In this document: positions 7,080 through 11,178 of the stretch, piece by piece
How positions within the stretch are numbered: position 1 is the first letter of the stretch
How the letters are laid out: each line of letters opens with the position of its first letter
Assembly: GCA_035544835.1 (NCBI GenBank)
Contig: DASZZV010000091.1
Coordinates: 1-11,178 of the forward strand
Direction: 5' to 3'
DNA from: DASZZV01 sp035544835
GTDB lineage: Bacteria > Acidobacteriota > Thermoanaerobaculia > Gp7-AA8
DNA length: 11,178 bases
The notes under the pieces: model-generated
Databases searched by the model: none
What the model saw: only the letters and a program-made list of their open reading frames with translations
What the model was told of the DNA's origin: nothing
Made by a program: the position numbers and the translations under genes

Positions 7080-7118
7080 AAAAAGGCACTGGTGCTCCAC
7101 GGCATCAGTGCCTTTTTT
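7080..7118. terminator. Bidirectional intrinsic terminator between convergent genes
   Basis: GGCACTGGTG (7085-7094) pairs with CATCAGTGCC (7103-7112), a 10-bp stem with one G-U wobble and an eight-base loop. It is preceded by five A residues (7080-7084) and followed by six T residues (7113-7118), so it works as a terminator in both directions. It ends the susC-susD transcript on the plus strand and the repeat lipoprotein gene on the minus strand, whose stop codon touches the T-tract. Confidence 0.92.
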
Positions 7119-10100
7119 CTATCGCTTCCTGATCGAGAACGTCTGGAGGGAGTCTCCGCTATTGGCGACGATCACGGCCTTACCGCTCGGCGTGTTAATG
7201 AGCGTGAGACCCGAGACATTGAGGGGGGCCAGAAAGCCACTTTGCCGCGGAGGCACGGGTGTGAAGTGGCCTTTGCCATCGCCTTTGAGCCACAGCCCGT
7301 TCCCTGCGTCAGCTCGCGGCGTATTTGGTTCTGCATCGTACAGGTTTCCCGCTACGATCAGATCGAGATTGTTATCGCCGTCCGCGTCGTATGCAACGAT
7401 CGCCTTGATCGGCGCGATCTGCGCGAGGTTGGGTAACGGCGACGCGCTGAAGGTCCCGCCTCCGTCGTTGTGGAAGTAGAAGCTGGCAAACGTATCCGCC
7501 TGATAATGGAGGGCTTGCTGTAGTTGCGCGGGAGTGAATAACTGACGAACGGACGCGTTAGCGAACGAACCGTACGTTGGGAACCGGATTGCAAGCTGGT
7601 AGATCTCCCGACCCAGCGGAGTCATACCACCAAGAGGATATTCAGTGCCGTTTATTTCCTGGGTCAGGACGACGTCTCTGCTCTGATTGCCGGCGAAATC
7701 TCCGGCATATACTCCGAACCTGCTCTCCTTCGACGTCGTGTAGCTGTAATTCAGGCCGAGGTTGCCGGCGATCAGGTCGGGCCGGCCGTCATGATCGAAG
7801 TCACCGGCGGCAAGGCTATACCACAAGCCACGCAGAGGGAGCAGGTGCGTTGACTGCGTTACGTTGCGCAATCGCTTTCCATCGTTCCGATAGAACTGGA
7901 CCGGCATCCATTCCCCCACGGTGATAAGATCCAGTCGCCCGTCGCCATCGAAATCGACCCAGAGCGCATCCGTGATCATTCCGCCAGGATGAGCCAGCTC
8001 GGGAGCAACTTCCTCCGTGACATCGGTGAAGTGACCGCCATCATTTCGGAGCACATAACTCCGCGCCGGGTAGGGATAGTTGCGCGGCGTCAATCGACCG
8101 CCCACGAACAGATCCGGTCGGCCATCGCCATTAAAATCACCAGCCCTGACGCTGGCCGTGCTGGTGAGCATTGTTGGGAGCGCGGAGGAGTCTCTGGCAA
8201 ATCTGCCGCCTCCATGATTGATGTAGAGGCGGTCCTGCAACAATTGAGAGGTCGGCGCAAGCTGATATCCGCCGCTCGCCACGTACAGGTCCAGCAAGCC
8301 ATCCCCGTTGGCATCGAAGAACAAAGCTCCCCAATCTTCGTACGCCTTGTCGGCTTCCCACGGCTGGCCCTCTGTAGATGCGACGAAACGGCCGCCCTTT
8401 CGCTGGATGAACAGCTGGGCCGCAACTCCGGCTGCACCGCCTATGAAAACATCGTCGAGGCCGTCGCCGTTGACGTCTCGCACGGCGAGCGACGGGCCAT
8501 GGCTCGAGAGCATGTACGGAAGCAGGGCCTGTACGCTGTAATCATCGAGCGTGCCGGTCTGATGCTTGTAGGTGAGCGCTCGACGCGGATCCAGCGGCTG
8601 GAACAGCCGCTCTCCGGTGAGAACCGGAGCGCCGGCACCTTCCTTCCGCGTCGCGTCGGTCTGTCTGAGGACCAAGGTGCGATCCGCATCTATGGCTGTC
8701 AGTAGTTGGTAGCGGCCATCGGGCCAAATCACTTCCAGGCTGTCCACGCGCTTGACACGACCGAGCCCGAAATGAGCGCGGTCATCCACTGTAGACATGT
8801 AGCCCCGGTAGGGCGACTCGTAGATGTACTGTTTCTGCCCGCCGGCGGTGGCGATCAGCTTCGATCCGATACCGCGTCTGTTCGGAGCGTTGCCCTCGAG
8901 CTTGATCGTCAGATAGTGATGGTCGTCGTCACTCGGTTCCACATTCTGATAGATGAAAGCAGGAGCGTCGATGTTATTTACCACGAGATCGAGTTTGCCG
9001 TCGTTGTCGAGATCGGCGTAGGCGGAGCCGTATGAAAAGCTCGGGCGGTCCAGCCCCCAATCTCTCGTCTTGTCGGTGAAGGTGAGGTCGCCGTTGTTCA
9101 GGAAGACATAATTGGACACCTCGTAACCGGGGAGTCGCTTCAGGATTTCCATTCCCGCTCGACGCAAAGCATTCGGGCTTCCCTGTCGGCGCGCGGCGAA
9201 CGTGGCCGCTTGGTAATCCAGATCGTTGACGGCTTTGGGATAGCCATTGCTGATGAAGATATCCTTGTAGCCGTCGTTGTCGAAGTCCGCAAACAGCGGG
9301 CTCCAGCTCCAGTCTGTCGCTGCGACGCCGGCAAGGTGGGCGACATCGCTGAAGAGGACATCCCCGTCTTTCGTAACTCCGTTGCTCAATTGGAGGGCGT
9401 TGGCCGTATAGTCATCGCGAAATCCCCTGCCGCGCAATTCCATGAGACTACCATAGGTCGTGAATCCGCTCATCCTTTTGCGCGCGCTCAAGTCGCGCGG
9501 CAGCATGTCCACCTGGAGAATGTCCGGCCAGCCGTCGTCGTTGAAATCGGCTATGTCGACGCCCATTCCCGCGAAGCTCATATGCTTCAGCCATTGAGCG
9601 GCCTTGTTGGTGAATGTTCCATCCCGGTTATTGACATACACCACGTCGTTGGGCGCCACATCGTTGGAGACATAGATGTCGGGCCAACCATCTCCGTTGA
9701 GGTCGGCAACGGCCACGCCCAGGCCATAGCCGGCCTCACGCAGTATACCGGCTTCGCGGGACACGTCCGTAAACTTCCCCGGTTTCCCCGCGTGACAGTC
9801 ATTTCGGTAAAGGTTGTTGTAACTGTCGGGCGTCGTGCCGCGCATCCCCGTGGGATGGTTCGTAACCCCGCGCGTGAAATCTTTCGGCGAGTTGTTGAGC
9901 AGGAATAGGTCGAGGCATCCGTCCTTGTTGTAATCGAGGAAAACGGCGTGGGTGGTGAAGCCGGTGTCCGCAATGCCGTATTGCGCGGCAGCCTCCGTGA
10001 AAGTGTGATTCTTGTTGTTCACGAAGAGAAGATTTGCCCGGTCCTTCGCCTTCGACCATTCGGGTCCGGATACGGAGACGTAGATGTCCAGATAACCGTC

Positions 10101-10484
10101 GTCATTGATGTCCACCATCGTCGCGCCGGTGGCCCATCTCTTCGTCGTAACGCCCGCTCGCGCGGCGATGTCGTCGAACCGCATGTGCCCTTTATTCAAG
10201 TACAGGCGACTCGAGACCATGTTGCCGGAAAAGAAAATGTCCGGCAATCCGTCATTATCGATATCACCGACAGCTACCCCGGCGCCGTTGTAGACATAGA
10301 CGTCAGTATGCACATTCAACGAGTCATCGGTGGTGATGGTGTTCGCGAACGTGACGCCCGTCTGATTCGGGCTCAGGAGTCTGAACACCGGGCGTTCGCT
10401 CTTTCCGGTGCAGCCTGCCAACCAGAGAAGAGGGATCAACAGTGCGAAGGCCCCCGAGTGATTCATGCGTTCGAACCTCGTCAT
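7119..10484 (-). CDS. FG-GAP/VCBS repeat lipoprotein with central ASPIC/UnbV domain
   Basis: A 1121-residue secreted protein from the ATG whose first base is 10484. It starts with a basic n-region, a hydrophobic stretch and the lipobox LAGC (Cys25). Two blocks of FG-GAP-like blades follow, each with a DxDxDG-type calcium loop followed by DI/DL. In the longer 1125-residue numbering the loops begin at D78, D129, D188, D265, D317, D404 and D495, and after the middle domain at D674, D728, D787, D848, D899 and D1037, with a decayed copy at D933. Between them (about 528-611) is an ASPIC/UnbV domain: NRRGIGSKL, YRGYMSTVDDRAHFGLG and VIWPDG. The layout implies two beta-propellers joined by UnbV, as in CRTAC1-like proteins; such proteins are surface or secreted, with adhesion or ligand binding proposed. 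Start: ATG 10496 has no spaced ribosome site; ATG 10484 keeps two arginines in the signal; ATG 10466 has GAGG 9 bases upstream but no basic residues. It is convergent with susCD, so it is a separate transcript. Confidence 0.93.
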   Translation of the reverse strand: MTRFERMNHSGAFALLIPLLWLAGCTGKSERPVFRLLSPNQTGVTFANTITTDDSLNVHTDVYVYNGAGVAVGDIDNDGLPDIFFSGNMVSSRLYLNKGHMRFDDIAARAGVTTKRWATGATMVDINDDGYLDIYVSVSGPEWSKAKDRANLLFVNNKNHTFTEAAAQYGIADTGFTTHAVFLDYNKDGCLDLFLLNNSPKDFTRGVTNHPTGMRGTTPDSYNNLYRNDCHAGKPGKFTDVSREAGILREAGYGLGVAVADLNGDGWPDIYVSNDVAPNDVVYVNNRDGTFTNKAAQWLKHMSFAGMGVDIADFNDDGWPDILQVDMLPRDLSARKRMSGFTTYGSLMELRGRGFRDDYTANALQLSNGVTKDGDVLFSDVAHLAGVAATDWSWSPLFADFDNDGYKDIFISNGYPKAVNDLDYQAATFAARRQGSPNALRRAGMEILKRLPGYEVSNYVFLNNGDLTFTDKTRDWGLDRPSFSYGSAYADLDNDGKLDLVVNNIDAPAFIYQNVEPSDDDHHYLTIKLEGNAPNRRGIGSKLIATAGGQKQYIYESPYRGYMSTVDDRAHFGLGRVKRVDSLEVIWPDGRYQLLTAIDADRTLVLRQTDATRKEGAGAPVLTGERLFQPLDPRRALTYKHQTGTLDDYSVQALLPYMLSSHGPSLAVRDVNGDGLDDVFIGGAAGVAAQLFIQRKGGRFVASTEGQPWEADKAYEDWGALFFDANGDGLLDLYVASGGYQLAPTSQLLQDRLYINHGGGRFARDSSALPTMLTSTASVRAGDFNGDGRPDLFVGGRLTPRNYPYPARSYVLRNDGGHFTDVTEEVAPELAHPGGMITDALWVDFDGDGRLDLITVGEWMPVQFYRNDGKRLRNVTQSTHLLPLRGLWYSLAAGDFDHDGRPDLIAGNLGLNYSYTTSKESRFGVYAGDFAGNQSRDVVLTQEINGTEYPLGGMTPLGREIYQLAIRFPTYGSFANASVRQLFTPAQLQQALHYQADTFASFYFHNDGGGTFSASPLPNLAQIAPIKAIVAYDADGDNNLDLIVAGNLYDAEPNTPRADAGNGLWLKGDGKGHFTPVPPRQSGFLAPLNVSGLTLINTPSGKAVIVANSGDSLQTFSIRKR

Positions 10485-10521
10485 CTTGGGATCCATCTCC
10501 GGGGGAGATTCGGGAGCACAG

Positions 10522-10551
10522 ACGATACTTCTTTAGGTAAGGCTCCGTCAA
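10522..10551 (-). promoter_or_regulatory. Candidate promoter of the repeat lipoprotein gene
   Basis: Read on the minus strand, TTGACG (10551-10546, five of six consensus bases) and TATCGT (10527-10522, four of six) are 18 bases apart. The predicted start near 10515 leaves about 30 bases to ATG 10484, with GGAG at 10500-10497 in between. This supports transcription starting in the divergent gap and favours a start codon downstream of ATG 10496. Confidence 0.4.
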
Positions 10552-10560
10552 CGAGGTCCG

Positions 10561-10581
10561 CTGACGCTCTCCAGTCGTCAG
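10561..10581. repeat. Small inverted repeat in the divergent promoter region
   Basis: CTGACG (10561-10566) and CGTCAG (10576-10581) are perfect inverted copies around nine bases, placed just upstream of the minus-strand -35 candidate and about 50 bases before the plus-strand start codon. It could be an operator shared by the two divergent genes, but six-base arms are weak evidence. Confidence 0.25.
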
Positions 10582-10611
10582 GGACACCGGACAATGGCAG
10601 GGGTACCCGAC

Positions 10612-10617
10612 AGGAGG
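10612..10617 (+). promoter_or_regulatory. Strong Shine-Dalgarno for the asparagine-synthetase-like gene
   Basis: A perfect AGGAGG stands 11 bases before ATG 10629, separated by a T-rich stretch. It is the best ribosome site in this part of the window and decides the start of the partial gene. Confidence 0.7.
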
Positions 10618-10628
10618 TATTTTTTCGC

Positions 10629-11178
10629 ATGAACCCACACCTGCCGATTTCCCGGGTCATCAATCTGATCTCGGAAGAGTCCCAGCAACTCTGGGCGATC
10701 GACCAATCTGAAGCTCGGCGCCGGCTGCTCGCCAGTGACATCGGGGAAGTACTCGCCATCGACGGCTCTTTTGCCCTGATAGCACAGGACGGGGAGCGCG
10801 TCGTGCTGGCGCGAAGTCTCGACCGTCCGATGCGATACTTCCTGGCGAAGTCGGCCGATGGACCAGTACTGATCGTGGCCGAGCGCATCGACGAGATTGC
10901 CGCGGAGCTCGCGCAACGAGGATGGATCGACCAGTTCCATCCGAGCTATACGCGCATGGTTCCAGCGCATCACGTCACGACACTGCGCCTCGTGGGATGC
11001 CCGGATCCCAACCCCGTGCATCGGCGCTTCTTCGATCCGCCCCGCGGCACGCTGTCCAAGGATCTGGATCTCATAGGGCGCCTTTACATGGAGGCCGTTT
11101 ATAGCGAGCTCCGTCGGTGGCTCGCCGTGCATGATCCGACGGCGCCGATCGGTGTTCCGTTTTCCGGCGGTATCGACA
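10629..11178 (+). CDS. Asparagine-synthetase-like protein, N-terminal part (runs off the window)
   Basis: An open frame of 183 codons from ATG 10629 with no stop before the window edge. Residues 43-94 resemble the second half of the AsnB N-terminal glutaminase domain: IDGSFALIAQDG, then VVLARSLDRPMRYFLAK in place of the usual aRDrxGxkPLyY, then LIVAERIDEIAAEL. VPAHHV and RRFFDP follow, matching the AsnB PGH and YWDP region. The frame ends in PFSGGID (177-183), the start of the PP-loop SGGxDS motif that binds ATP in the synthetase domain. The protein does not begin with Met-Cys, and the PP-loop comes at about residue 179 rather than about 235 as in typical AsnB, so the catalytic cysteine and the front of the glutaminase domain are absent. 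It may use ammonia or a different nucleophile, as in AsnB-like enzymes of peptide or beta-lactam pathways, or be a non-glutaminase amide ligase. It is divergent from the repeat lipoprotein, separated by about 145 bases. Confidence 0.82.
   Translation, partial: MNPHLPISRVINLISEESQQLWAIDQSEARRRLLASDIGEVLAIDGSFALIAQDGERVVLARSLDRPMRYFLAKSADGPVLIVAERIDEIAAELAQRGWIDQFHPSYTRMVPAHHVTTLRLVGCPDPNPVHRRFFDPPRGTLSKDLDLIGRLYMEAVYSELRRWLAVHDPTAPIGVPFSGGID

Noticed and set aside
7989..9908. Plus-strand frames of 230-240 codons inside the FG-GAP/UnbV gene
   Set aside because: Their repeated VVVEIG/DVDV-like text is the mirror of the repeated DxDxDG codons on the other strand, not an independent gene.

Overview
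This is a GC-rich bacterial window that reads as a glycan-uptake locus beside an old tRNA integration scar. A SusC/SusD-type outer-membrane pair normally points to Bacteroidota. The high GC, the vicinal cysteines in both SusC and SusD, and ordinary sigma70-like promoter candidates fit Gemmatimonadota (or another high-GC member of the FCB group) better. That assignment is inference; the window holds no phylogenetic marker gene.

Layout. (1) 72-599 (+) encodes a small lipoprotein with a SnoaL-like/DUF4440 (NTF2-fold) domain. (2) 600-1013 is a gene-free gap. It holds the orphan 3' end of a proline-type tRNA, an intrinsic terminator, GCTGGCGG-type inverted repeats, an AT-rich 16-bp tandem repeat that runs into a TTGACA box, and a leader hairpin. 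(3) 1014-7065 (+) looks like one transcription unit of three genes: an exported ChbG/YdjC-family carbohydrate deacetylase, a SusC/RagA TonB-dependent transporter, and a SusD/RagB surface lipoprotein. A 24-bp in-frame tandem duplication copies the Shine-Dalgarno/start region just before susC. (4) 7080-7118 is a hairpin with A- and T-tracts that can end transcription from both sides. (5) 7119-10484 (-) encodes a very long lipoprotein made of FG-GAP/VCBS-type calcium-loop repeats on both sides of an ASPIC/UnbV domain. (6) 10485-10628 is a divergent promoter region. (7) 10629 to the window edge (+) is the start of an asparagine-synthetase-like protein, cut at its PP-loop ATP-binding motif, whose N-terminal glutaminase-like part is short and has no N-terminal cysteine.

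Working model (inference). SusD and SusC bind and import an oligosaccharide across the outer membrane, and the secreted deacetylase removes acetyl groups from an N-acetylated sugar in the periplasm or outside the cell. The convergent repeat lipoprotein may be a surface adhesin or glycan-binding partner, but nothing in the sequence proves that the two transcription units act together. No glycoside hydrolase or regulator is visible here, so the substrate cannot be named. I see no CRISPR array, complete tRNA, rRNA, transposase or integrase.
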